Origin: a virus
Direction: 5' to 3' (one strand)
Virus record (IMG/VR): IMGVR_UViG_3300046804_002424
Location: 1 to 64,000 of that record
DNA length: 64,000 nt
The position numbers and the translations under genes were made by a program. Below the pieces are notes generated by a model. It did not search any database. It was given only the letters and a program-made list of their open reading frames with translations, and was not told the origin of the DNA. Of the stretch, positions 54,035 to 60,723 are shown piece by piece. Position 1 is the stretch's first letter; each line of letters opens with the position of its first letter.

Positions 54035-56053
54035 TTATTTTTTGATACTACAGTATATAGCATCATTAGCTGCTGAGGTGAACCATTCTGGCCCTTTATA
54101 CATTTGGCCGTCCTGCTTAACCATATCTAATCTATTGCCGCCAACTATATCATAAGATATTGGCTGTAATGTTCTAGTTATTTGTCGTGCTAGCATATTT
54201 GCTATTAATAATGAACTATATCGGTCTTTTCTTAATCGACCCTTTTTTCCATTTTGTAATTTTACTTCTGGAGTATCCCAGCGATCTCTAGCGTTTGGCC
54301 CGGTGCTGGTTTGTGTCATAACTATAGTTGTTAATTCATTCTTAAGTTCTTCTATTTCTAAAATACATTCACTTAGACTGTCATATAAATTTTCTAGATT
54401 AGCTCCCATAATATCCTTGCCTTCTGCGTCAAGAGCTAATCCTAAAGTTAGATTATCAAATCGTGGAAATAATAATACTTTATCTTCTAAATCTTTTCTT
54501 AAACCATGATTTGCTTGACTTGTCCAATCTGCTTTTGCGAACTGCACTAATTCTATAATATGCAATCCTTGTTGATCATCTGTATCTTTTGGCTTATCAT
54601 AATCTATTACTGGCCATAATAAATTTTCTCCTTCTTCTAGTTTGCTTGGGTCGTGTAAAGCTTCTTCAATAGCAACACCACCACCCTGAGCATCCATGCC
54701 TATTCTCTCGCATGGAAATATTTTCATTAGATTACGAATTTTTCTAGCACAAAATCCATAAAAATCATGTTCTGCTACGAGTCCAGTTTTCTGTCTTTCT
54801 TTAAAATTATTTCTATTAGTAGTCCAGCAATAAACAACTCTATTATGATCAGGATGAGCTTCTAATATAGTAATGCTAAAATTATCTTGTTCTGACGCTG
54901 GGTCAATACCATATATATATTTATGATTAAGATTACCTTTAACCATAGGATCAAAAATAATTGATTTTTCTCCGATATATATAGGTTTAGCTTCGCTGAC
55001 CACACAACTTTCTATCAAGCTTCTCTTAAAGAAACCATCACTATCTTTGGTAAAACATGCGGCATATTCCATATTATATATACCAGTATGGATAGTAGCT
55101 TTGGCTCGTGAAACTTGTTTATCATCCATGAAGCCCTTGGGAATAAGCTCATAAGGAATACGAATAATACTATAATCTTTCCAGTTAAAATTAGATGGAA
55201 CTTCTCCTTTAAAAAGCTCTTCTAGTTTTCTTGTGTCTCCTTTGCTTTCAATAATAGAATGATATCTATTCCAATACTGAGCAAAATGTTTAAAACTATA
55301 ATCTGCCGTACCAGCTATGATAGCTTGATTTCCCATTTTCTTATCTAAAGATTCTAGATCTTCATTCCATACTCCACTATCTATCATTGCCTGTTTTTTA
55401 GCTTGTTCTTTTACGTTCTGAATAGGATTAGCACTAACGGCAGCGAAGCCTGAGACTACTGTTTCGTATATATCTGGACTAATAGAAGCAAATTCGTCCG
55501 CAATAATAATATGTGCTCTAAGACCTCTGATTTTACTACCATCACCCATAGGAATAGCCATGGCCCAACTATCACCTAATCGTAATGTACATCTATCAAC
55601 ATCTCGTCGTGGTCCATCGTCGTTTCCACTAAAAATACTTCTAAGGATCGGACTATTTCTCCATATGGTTTCCATATATTCAAAAATAACTTTACTCTGT
55701 CGGAAAGCTGCGCCAACAATAACAATTTTTGTTCCTGGTACAAATATACATTTCAAAACAGCATATAAAGATAACATAAAACTTTTACCGAAACCACGAC
55801 TAGCTATATACATAGGAAATGGTCTATACCAGAATTCTTGTAATATAGCAATTTGTATGGGATGAAGTTCTATTCCAAATAAGAGTTTACAAGTAATACC
55901 AAAGTATGCTGGATTTTTTAAAAGCCTCATTAAATGTAGATCTGGATTTTCTATATCTTCCTTGGTCCGATGAATCATCAGATTGTGATTTATTTTTAAT
56001 AAGGATAAGTCTCCTAGACCTAACCATGCATCATCAAATATTTTCTGTGTCAT
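54035..56053 (-). CDS. terminase large subunit
   Basis: 672 residues, with ATPase and nuclease domains. Walker A is at residues 85-91 (SRGFGKS) and Walker B at 182-187 (IIIADE), followed by the coupling region (FASISPDIYETV). The RNase-H-like nuclease has its first Asp in YGIDPASEQDN (Asp384) and a second in IGMDAQGGG (Asp454). This is the DNA-packaging motor and cutter that fills the procapsid through the portal. Unusually for a packaging gene, a GDP-mannose dehydratase, an HNH nuclease and an ERCC4 nuclease lie directly upstream. The start overlaps the ERCC4 gene by 20 nt. Confidence 0.94.
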   Translation of the reverse strand: MTQKIFDDAWLGLGDLSLLKINHNLMIHRTKEDIENPDLHLMRLLKNPAYFGITCKLLFGIELHPIQIAILQEFWYRPFPMYIASRGFGKSFMLSLYAVLKCIFVPGTKIVIVGAAFRQSKVIFEYMETIWRNSPILRSIFSGNDDGPRRDVDRCTLRLGDSWAMAIPMGDGSKIRGLRAHIIIADEFASISPDIYETVVSGFAAVSANPIQNVKEQAKKQAMIDSGVWNEDLESLDKKMGNQAIIAGTADYSFKHFAQYWNRYHSIIESKGDTRKLEELFKGEVPSNFNWKDYSIIRIPYELIPKGFMDDKQVSRAKATIHTGIYNMEYAACFTKDSDGFFKRSLIESCVVSEAKPIYIGEKSIIFDPMVKGNLNHKYIYGIDPASEQDNFSITILEAHPDHNRVVYCWTTNRNNFKERQKTGLVAEHDFYGFCARKIRNLMKIFPCERIGMDAQGGGVAIEEALHDPSKLEEGENLLWPVIDYDKPKDTDDQQGLHIIELVQFAKADWTSQANHGLRKDLEDKVLLFPRFDNLTLGLALDAEGKDIMGANLENLYDSLSECILEIEELKNELTTIVMTQTSTGPNARDRWDTPEVKLQNGKKGRLRKDRYSSLLIANMLARQITRTLQPISYDIVGGNRLDMVKQDGQMYKGPEWFTSAANDAIYCSIKK

Positions 56054-56516
56054 TGGATTCTTCTATTTCGAATACTTTTTTCATTAATGATAAGGCCATT
56101 TTGCTAGCATTGACTGGATTATCACAAAATAATATTTTTATATTATTTTTAAGTTGCAGTTCTAATAAGTTTTTGATAATAAATCCTGGAGAGATTTTTA
56201 ATTTATTCCACATGTGTTTTGGAACATTACTGCCAACTGGATATCTATAAATATCATTTAAGCTAAACTCCAGCATTAAAAATGAATATTTATAATTATT
56301 CATTCTTTCTATAACGTCTTTAAAACGACTTTCTGTAATATTATTAGCAATCTCACTAACGCTCTTTTTGCGTTCTATACATAAAAGATGCTCATAACCC
56401 TGGACGCTATAATCTCCAGTATCTAATTTCTTATGTTCTGCCACAGTTCGCTCAAATTGCCATGGCTGCTGTTCTCTTGTATCTATAATTACTTTAAACT
56501 TATTATAGTCTACCAT
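56034..56516 (-). CDS. ERCC4-type (XPF-like) nuclease
   Basis: 160 residues. The ERCC4 nuclease pattern is clear: Asp12 in VIIDTRE, Asp35 in KKLDTGDYSVQ, and Glu48-Arg-Lys50 in LCIERKKSVSE, the metal-binding core of XPF-family nucleases. The rest includes a typical ITESRFKDVIERMNNYKYSF helix and a PKHMWNKLKISPGFII segment. It overlaps the terminase gene by 20 nt and the HNH gene by 14 nt. It is probably a structure-specific nuclease acting on phage DNA branches, perhaps to resolve concatemers before packaging (inference). Confidence 0.87.
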   Translation of the reverse strand: MVDYNKFKVIIDTREQQPWQFERTVAEHKKLDTGDYSVQGYEHLLCIERKKSVSEIANNITESRFKDVIERMNNYKYSFLMLEFSLNDIYRYPVGSNVPKHMWNKLKISPGFIIKNLLELQLKNNIKILFCDNPVNASKMALSLMKKVFEIEESNDTENI

Positions 56517-56778
56517 TTTTTTGTGCTACTATTTTATAGAAGACACCTTCATAAAGTTCTTCTATACCTTTAATGAGTTTATGATGTAACTTGCATAATG
56601 TAATTCCGTTATCAACAACGAACCGCAATCCTGGATAATTTGCCCATGTTTTAATATGATGAGCATTTAGTCCAGTTGTTGTATTACACCCAGGCCACTG
56701 ACAAGTATGATTATCTCTAGAATAAACCTTTTTTCTCCATTCTTTATATAATGGATCTTTATAGTTTCTGAATGTCAT
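56503..56778 (-). CDS. HNH endonuclease
   Basis: 91 residues. HNH core: C26 and C31 (HTCQWPGC), His40-His41 (NAHHIKTWAN), Asn57 in VDNGITLC and Cys62, then His65-His66 (KLHHKLI), giving the beta-beta-alpha metal finger with a zinc knot. In HK97-like phages an HNH protein next to the terminase is needed for specific DNA cutting (established for HK97 gp74). The position here agrees. It overlaps the dehydratase gene by 20 nt and the nuclease gene by 14 nt. Confidence 0.9.
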   Translation of the reverse strand: MTFRNYKDPLYKEWRKKVYSRDNHTCQWPGCNTTTGLNAHHIKTWANYPGLRFVVDNGITLCKLHHKLIKGIEELYEGVFYKIVAQKNGRL

Positions 56779-57739
56779 GATCTACCATATCTTTCACCAA
56801 ATCAATAAAGGATATTTCTGGTTTCCAGTTTAAGTAGGTTTGAGCTTTTGTTGGCATACCTCTTAAATATTCAACTTCTGCTGGTCGATATAGGTCAGGA
56901 TCTATTTCAACATAATCTTTATAATTTAATCCTGCATATTCAAACGCTAATTCTAAAAAGTTTTGAACTGACCAAGTGTTACCTGTTGCCACAACATAAT
57001 CAGTGGGACTAGATTGTTGTAGCATTAACCACATTGCTCTTACATAATCTTTTGCGTGTCCCCAGTCTCTATGGGCACTAAGATTACCTAGCTTTAATTT
57101 TTGTGATGTTTCGCCACTTTTAACTTGACCAATATACTTAGTAATTTTCCTAGTAACAAAGTTTTCTCCTCGTCGTGGACTTTCGTGATTAAACAATATT
57201 CCACAGCAACCAAATATTCCATAGCCTGTTCTGTAAATTCGCACCATATTGTGAGCCGCCAATTTTGCTACTCCGTAAGGACTCTGTGGCAACAAAGCGG
57301 TGTCTTCGTCTTGATATTTTAGTCCTGTTAAATTAGTACTATAATTAAATCCAAACATTTCGCTAGTGCTTGCCTGATAAAATTTGGTACTAAAAGAATA
57401 ATTTTTAATGGCCTCTAGGAGGTTCACAACTCCAATAGTATCAATTTCGAATGTTGTTGTTGGTTGTTTGAAGCTGGTTCCAACATGACTCTGAGCAGCC
57501 AGATTATAAACTTCATGAGGCTGGTGACGATGAATAACGTCGTTGCATCCGCTAGGATCTGTTAGATCAAATTCTTCCAAAATGAAATTTGGATTGTTTA
57601 GCAGATGGGAAACTCTGTCTAGGGTGTTTGTGCTACTGCGGCGATATAGGCCAATCACAGTATAATTTTTCTCTAAAAGTAAGTCGGCCAAATAACTTCC
57701 GTCTTGTCCATTAACTCCTGTGATAATTGCTTTTTTCAT
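56759..57739 (-). CDS. gmd: GDP-mannose 4,6-dehydratase
   Basis: 326 residues, close to the usual 330-370. It converts GDP-D-mannose to GDP-4-keto-6-deoxymannose, the first step to GDP-fucose, GDP-rhamnose, perosamine and colitose. NADP-binding TGVNGQDG is at residues 7-14; the catalytic triad region shows YQASTSEMFG (Thr125, Glu127) and Tyr155...Lys159 in SPYGVAK. NHESPRRGENFVTRKIT is the hallmark substrate loop, and STNTLDRV (NADP ribose) is also present. It overlaps both neighbours (4 nt and 20 nt), so it is a full member of the packaging operon. In other phages such enzymes remodel host or virion sugars. No other enzyme of the pathway is seen in the window. Confidence 0.93.
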   Translation of the reverse strand: MKKAIITGVNGQDGSYLADLLLEKNYTVIGLYRRSSTNTLDRVSHLLNNPNFILEEFDLTDPSGCNDVIHRHQPHEVYNLAAQSHVGTSFKQPTTTFEIDTIGVVNLLEAIKNYSFSTKFYQASTSEMFGFNYSTNLTGLKYQDEDTALLPQSPYGVAKLAAHNMVRIYRTGYGIFGCCGILFNHESPRRGENFVTRKITKYIGQVKSGETSQKLKLGNLSAHRDWGHAKDYVRAMWLMLQQSSPTDYVVATGNTWSVQNFLELAFEYAGLNYKDYVEIDPDLYRPAEVEYLRGMPTKAQTYLNWKPEISFIDLVKDMVDHDIQKL

Positions 57740-58551
57740 GATTCGTCCTTTGCTACGCTTTCTGGTGTGAAAAATGGTCGATCTACTGAATTGTCTGCAT
57801 AATTATGATATTCTTCTAATTTATTTTTATATTTTTCGGTTGCTAATTTTAGTATTTCCATCTCTCTTCCTTCTCGTTCCCTAATATCTTCATCCTCTAA
57901 CATGCGTATTAATCCTACCCAACTACTTTTACCATCCTCAATTCTTTTAATACGTTGTTCACGGGTGGCCTTAAGATCTTTACTTATTTTTTGTTGTTCG
58001 TTTAGAAGTTTTGTATATTCATTAGTATAATTAGCAATACTATTTCGCGCAAAGCTTAATTGAGTTTCCATATTGATCAGTTTCGCCGTGTCTCTTTGAT
58101 CTTCTGGCTTGTCGTATTCTTTATCAACATCCTTTTGTAATTTTTCTGTCATGGTAATATGACGCTTTCGTTCCTTCATGCTTCGATTAATCAAAATATC
58201 AATAGTAATAAATTGTTTAATTTGTAATTCTTCAGCAGGAAGAACATCTTCTCGGAACTGCTTAATTAATCCTATCCATGTATTTTCAAAGTATTCTAAC
58301 TCTCCTGTTTCAGCATCAAACTGACGGGCGATTTCTGGCCAAAAGGTTTTACTATGTAGTTTATATCGTAGTGTTTCGTTATCTTTTTTCTCATCACTGC
58401 TCAGGTATAAATTATTTTCATCAATGTATCTTTTGATGGGAGCTTCACTACGATTTAATGATTCTGCTATTTGTTCTATGGTTAGATCTTGAACATTATC
58501 TCTTATGTATTGTTCTTCATCTAAACTTAGTTGTCCTCGTTTTTTGGGCAT
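57736..58551 (-). CDS. terminase small subunit candidate (HTH protein)
   Basis: 271 residues. The N-terminus (LSLDEEQYIRDNVQDLTIEQ, then IAESLNRSEAPIKRYIDEN) is a helix-turn-helix DNA-binding domain. The middle repeats a W-[IV]-G-L-I motif (TWIGLIKQFRED at about residue 90 and SSWVGLIRMLED at about 207), with coiled-coil segments between. This kind of helical, HTH-bearing protein just upstream of the terminase block fits the small terminase that recognises the packaging site. The 3' end overlaps gmd by 4 nt and the 5' end overlaps the sigma-like gene by 25 nt. It could instead be another DNA-binding factor. Confidence 0.45.
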   Translation of the reverse strand: MPKKRGQLSLDEEQYIRDNVQDLTIEQIAESLNRSEAPIKRYIDENNLYLSSDEKKDNETLRYKLHSKTFWPEIARQFDAETGELEYFENTWIGLIKQFREDVLPAEELQIKQFITIDILINRSMKERKRHITMTEKLQKDVDKEYDKPEDQRDTAKLINMETQLSFARNSIANYTNEYTKLLNEQQKISKDLKATREQRIKRIEDGKSSWVGLIRMLEDEDIREREGREMEILKLATEKYKNKLEEYHNYADNSVDRPFFTPESVAKDES

Positions 58552-59198
58552 GAATAGTCTTTCATAAGAAGTGATATGTGGCTTTTTAATTTATCTAATA
58601 GTGGCTTGTTTACTTTAACTCCGTGCTTCAACTTTAAATAAATTTCTCTATATTCTGCTATAACAATATGATCATCTAAAAAGTTTATAATTTCTTGATT
58701 TTGCAGAAGAAGGTTGGTGTCGTATTTGTCCGGTATGGGGGTATCATTATTTTCATCGTCGTGATGAATACTTTTGGGTTTCATAATATTTTTTTTATTT
58801 TCGTTACGATTGCTCCAACTAGCATATAGTTCACAATCATTTTTATTAGAATATTGTAAACACTGACTTTTACTGGATGAGCAATGTTTATCATACAAAG
58901 GACAACTCAAGCATGGTTTGTCGGGCCTTTGATAATTATTACGCTTATAATTAAATAAGCGATTTCTTACATGGGTCCAGAGAAAGTTTTCTAATGGGCG
59001 CTTTTGATCATATTTCTGCAAGCCTTCTATAGCGAATATAGCAGCTTGTTGCTTCATATCATCAAAGTCATGGTAACCAAATTTAAATTTGTATGCTAAT
59101 CTTTTGCTAATATTATCTAATACTTTTAAGAAATCTTCTTCTGTGACGCCATATTCTTCATATATATTATTATTCTTGTTTTTGTTTTTCTTCGTCAT
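58527..59198 (-). CDS. phage sigma-factor-like protein
   Basis: 223 residues. Residues about 25-90 match sigma-70 region 2: DDMKQQAAIFAIEGLQKYDQ (core binding, 2.1-2.2), then PLENFLWTHVRNRLFNYKRN (-10 melting and recognition, 2.3-2.4). It then diverges: a Cys cluster at about residues 96-113 (CLSCPLYDKHC, SSSKSQC) that could bind zinc or an iron-sulfur cluster, followed by a helical C-terminus (about 165-215, IVIAEYREIYLKLKHG) in place of a clear region 4. T4 gp55 is likewise a small, region-2-based late sigma factor. It is the second gene of the cluster and is a good candidate to direct late transcription. The 29-nt overlap with the small acidic gene shows coupling. Confidence 0.72.
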   Translation of the reverse strand: MTKKNKNKNNNIYEEYGVTEEDFLKVLDNISKRLAYKFKFGYHDFDDMKQQAAIFAIEGLQKYDQKRPLENFLWTHVRNRLFNYKRNNYQRPDKPCLSCPLYDKHCSSSKSQCLQYSNKNDCELYASWSNRNENKKNIMKPKSIHHDDENNDTPIPDKYDTNLLLQNQEIINFLDDHIVIAEYREIYLKLKHGVKVNKPLLDKLKSHISLLMKDYSCPKNEDN

Positions 59199-59325
59199 CT
59201 AATAGTTCCGCTATAGACTTGCCTTCTGGCAACTCTAAGTCTTTTTGAATTTGGTCGTTTAAGCTGGCTTCTGCTTTAGTTTCTAATACAGAATCAACAA
59301 ATTGTGGATTTTGATCATTTGTCAT
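59170..59325 (-). CDS. small acidic protein, first gene of the late cluster
   Basis: 51 residues from ATG 59325 with a GAGG site 6 nt upstream. The sequence (NPQFVDSVLETKAEASLNDQ, then ELPEGKSIAELLDDEE) is acidic and helical. It overlaps the sigma-like gene by 29 nt. It lies directly after the leftward promoter, so it is the first translated gene of the whole cluster. It might modulate the sigma-like protein; no family was recognised. Confidence 0.75.
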   Translation of the reverse strand: MTNDQNPQFVDSVLETKAEASLNDQIQKDLELPEGKSIAELLDDEEKQKQE

Positions 59326-59335
59326 GATGAACCTC

Positions 59336-59363
59336 TTGCTATTTTGGTCAACAATACTATAAT
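59336..59363 (+). promoter_or_regulatory. rightward sigma-70-type promoter
   Basis: TTGCTA (59336-59341), 16-bp spacer, TATAAT (59358-59363). It would drive the HTH/secreted bicistron from about 59370. Its -10 overlaps the opposite-strand -10. Confidence 0.65.
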
Positions 59364-59386
59364 AAACAGTTACACATTTTGTGCAA
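59359..59386 (-). promoter_or_regulatory. leftward sigma-70-type promoter of the late cluster
   Basis: On the minus strand: TTGCAC (59386-59381), 16-bp spacer, TATTAT (59364-59359), then the first cluster gene about 34 nt downstream. The two promoters share their -10 sites, so only one polymerase can bind at a time. Confidence 0.5.
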
Positions 59387-59403
59387 TTTACGGAGTTATA
59401 AAA

Positions 59404-59616
59404 ATGGCGAATTACAAGAAATGGCTCGATAATGAACTGGATTTTATCAAAAACAATCAGGATTCTATGAATGATGAAATTTTGGCCACTAAGTTAAGCG
59501 AAATGACTGGTCAAAGTATTACACGAAGCATGATTCGTCGCCAAAGACGAAAGTTGGATATTAAGAAGAAACGAGGCCGTCCACGCAAAGAGAAAGTGAG
59601 TGAAGTTCATGGTTAA
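59404..59616 (+). CDS. HTH/AT-hook DNA-binding protein
   Basis: 70 residues from ATG 59404, with GGAG at about 8 nt. The protein is a small helical domain (YKKWLDNELDFIKNNQD, then MNDEILATKLSEMTGQSITR), then a basic tail RRQRRKLD and an AT-hook KKKRGRPRKEK (residues 54-64, RGRP core). The first half recalls GcrA/Myb-like helix-turn-helix domains. AT-hooks bind the minor groove of AT-rich DNA, which matches the phage genome. It is expressed from the divergent promoter opposite the late cluster, so it is a candidate repressor or switch protein (inference). Confidence 0.7.
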   Translation: MANYKKWLDNELDFIKNNQDSMNDEILATKLSEMTGQSITRSMIRRQRRKLDIKKKRGRPRKEKVSEVHG

Positions 59617-59824
59617 AATGTTATACGCTGCTATCTTTATGTTAGCTTATTGTTCGTCAGAATGTTATGCTAACTGTTGCTGGGTTCAACAACCAGCTCC
59701 TATTGTTGTGCAGGAAGTGAGGCCTGTGGTATATTATCAGGCGATTCCTGTAACATACTATTACTATGTGCCAGTAGCTCTTCCGGCACCAGTATATAAC
59801 CCTTGGGTTCGATACTGCTACTAA
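59609..59824 (+). CDS. small secreted protein, Tyr/Pro/Val-rich
   Basis: 71 residues from ATG 59609; a GTG at 59600 and ATG 59618 are other options. A signal peptide is visible (MVKMLYAAIFMLAYCSSECY, probable cut after Ala20-21). The mature part has NCCWVQQPAP, then YYQAIPVTYYYYVPVALPAP. Such small Tyr/Pro-rich exported proteins occur in planctomycetes, which agrees with the proposed host. It overlaps the DNA-binding gene by 8 nt and is followed by a terminator. A role at the cell surface, perhaps blocking other phages, is inference. Confidence 0.6.
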   Translation: MVKMLYAAIFMLAYCSSECYANCCWVQQPAPIVVQEVRPVVYYQAIPVTYYYYVPVALPAPVYNPWVRYCY

Positions 59825-59853
59825 ATTAGCAAACTTCGACCCTAGGATCTAAA

Positions 59854-59885
59854 AGGGGCGGGTGGAAACACTCGCCTCTTTTTTT
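59854..59885 (+). terminator. rho-independent terminator
   Basis: An 11-bp stem with two G-U pairs (AGGGGCGGGTG at 59854-59864 against CACTCGCCTCT at 59869-59879) closes on a GAAA loop. A run of seven or more T starts at 59879. It ends the HTH/secreted-protein transcript. Confidence 0.92.
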
Positions 59886-60020
59886 ATAAATGTTCATAAA
59901 GAAACTGGCCAATTCTATGTGAGGGTGCTTATTTTTTTTGGACCACCCGGCATTTTTATGAAAATCGTACGATTTCCATGCTAAAACAAAAAAACCCCCC
60001 TTTCGCCCCGCCGTTTTTGA
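59886..60020. other. non-coding start of the micro-gene region
   Basis: No gene is seen. The stretch holds the 22-bp palindrome and, at 59985-60001, runs of A and C followed by a GC-rich CCCCGCCG segment that precedes the first 29-bp dyad. Confidence 0.5.
59958..59979. promoter_or_regulatory. 22-bp palindrome (operator candidate)
   Basis: ATGAAAATCGTACGATTTCCAT has a perfect 14-bp core (59962-59975, AAATCGTACGATTT) and matches outwards with one mismatched pair. Its length and symmetry fit a dimeric repressor site upstream of the first micro-gene cassette. Confidence 0.45.
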
Positions 60021-60049
60021 CGTAACTCGTTACTGGACAAGGACTTACG
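60021..60049 (+). repeat. 29-bp imperfect dyad, copy 1
   Basis: CGTAACTCGTTACT, central G, GACAAGGACTTACG. Nine of fourteen arm positions pair. It lies 95 bp before the sigma-54-like box at 60116. Five copies occur in this region. Confidence 0.7.
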
Positions 60050-60084
60050 ACTAATATGCTGATCGACACGATCTTCTGTTTAAG

Positions 60085-60100
60085 AGCAAATGCTATGCCA
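60085..60100 (-). promoter_or_regulatory. sigma-54-like -24/-12 box (minus strand)
   Basis: Reads TGGCATAGCATTTGCT on the minus strand, with the required GG-N10-GC spacing. It points away from the box at 60116. No gene follows on the minus strand, so its use as a promoter is uncertain. Confidence 0.45.
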
Positions 60101-60115
60101 AAGAAAAAATATGTT

Positions 60116-60131
60116 TGGCACGATATTTGCT
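60116..60131 (+). promoter_or_regulatory. sigma-54-like -24/-12 box
   Basis: TGGCACGATATTTGCT matches the sigma-54 consensus TGGCACG-N4-TTGCW exactly (GG-N10-GC). Predicted start about 60142, at the edge of the CTTACGATATTGTAAG palindrome, about 84 nt before the micro-gene at 60226. Confidence 0.65.
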
Positions 60132-60140
60132 GTACATAAC

Positions 60141-60156
60141 CTTACGATATTGTAAG
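60141..60156. promoter_or_regulatory. 16-bp near-palindrome at the predicted sigma-54 start
   Basis: CTTACGATATTGTAAG differs from its reverse complement at one pair. A related CTTACGATATTTTAAG lies in cassette 2 at 61226, in the same place relative to the sigma-54-like box. Confidence 0.5.
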
Positions 60157-60168
60157 AAAAGATTTTTA

Positions 60169-60196
60169 TTGACTTCTAAAGTTTTTGTGGTATAAT
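60169..60196 (+). promoter_or_regulatory. sigma-70-type promoter P1
   Basis: TTGACT (60169-60174), 16-bp spacer starting TCTAAAG, TATAAT (60191-60196), then GTCGATATAA. Start near 60203. It drives the 60226 micro-gene. Confidence 0.85.
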
Positions 60197-60225
60197 GTCG
60201 ATATAAGAAGTAAGAGAGAAAGAAA

Positions 60226-60447
60226 ATGGAAAAGACGATTCACACTAACGACTTCATCAAGAGCCTTCCTAAGATTGTTCAGAAGAAGGTATGGAAGGTT
60301 ACCGATAAGAATGGTACGGTTGTTCAGTACGTTGGTGCAACCGATAATCGTAAGAGTACCGCTCAAGAGTATATCAACGAGAAGTATCCTTCTCAAACTC
60401 TTACCCTTACCTTTTCGCATTTCAACGGATTGATTACGATTCGTTGA
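60226..60447 (+). CDS. micro-gene product, unknown
   Basis: 73 residues: MEKTIHTNDFIKSLPKIVQK, then KVWKVTDKNGTVVQYVG and a helix AQEYINEKYPSQ. It resembles a small alpha/beta domain; no family was recognised. The start lies about 23 nt after the predicted P1 start, with a purine-rich AGAGAGAAAGAAA ribosome region. Codons are less AT-rich than in the late cluster. It may be an early host-takeover protein (from position only). Confidence 0.8.
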   Translation: MEKTIHTNDFIKSLPKIVQKKVWKVTDKNGTVVQYVGATDNRKSTAQEYINEKYPSQTLTLTFSHFNGLITIR

Positions 60448-60465
60448 AAAATATTTTCTAAGGTA

Positions 60466-60494
60466 TTGACAGGCTAAAATCCGATAGGTATAAT
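60466..60494 (+). promoter_or_regulatory. sigma-70-type promoter P2 (consensus)
   Basis: TTGACA (60466-60471), 17-bp spacer, TATAAT (60489-60494): a full consensus match. An A/T-rich stretch AAAAATATTTTCT lies just upstream, as an UP element. It resembles P3 over its whole length. Confidence 0.9.
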
Positions 60495-60521
60495 AGAGCG
60501 AAAGAAAGAAAAGGAAATCAA

Positions 60522-60671
60522 ATGACCATCCAAGTTCAGAATACGATCCGCCGCCTTGTTGCTCGCCATGGATATTCGGCCACCTTTGTTCAGCATATGG
60601 GTGAGGGTATCTGCCTCTATAGCATCGGCGGGATCATGTACCGTATCCGTGGTGATGGTACGATTCTCTAA
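60522..60671 (+). CDS. micro-gene product, unknown
   Basis: 49 residues from ATG 60522, with AAGGA 6 nt upstream. Sequence features: TIQVQNTIRRLVARHGYSAT, then a beta part GICLYSIGGIMYRIRGDGTI. It could be a small DNA- or polymerase-binding protein; no family was recognised. It stops 18 nt before P3. Confidence 0.78.
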   Translation: MTIQVQNTIRRLVARHGYSATFVQHMGEGICLYSIGGIMYRIRGDGTIL

Positions 60672-60688
60672 AAAATATTTTCTGGGGA

Positions 60689-60717
60689 TTGACACGGAAA
60701 AATCCGATAAGTATAAT
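60689..60717 (+). promoter_or_regulatory. sigma-70-type promoter P3 (consensus)
   Basis: TTGACA (60689-60694), 17-bp spacer, TATAAT (60712-60717). Only 6 nt separate the -10 from the ATG at 60724, so the transcript would begin at about the start codon. Confidence 0.9.
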
Positions 60718-60723
60718 AGCAGC

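Larger units (their letters stand above)
60011..60225 (+). repeat. regulatory cassette, copy 1
   Basis: A repeated unit: 29-bp dyad (60021), linker, sigma-54-like boxes (60085 minus, 60116 plus), CTTACGATATTGTAAG palindrome (60141), TTGACT promoter (60169) and purine-rich leader. It recurs at 61080-61308 and 63137-63326. Confidence 0.75.
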
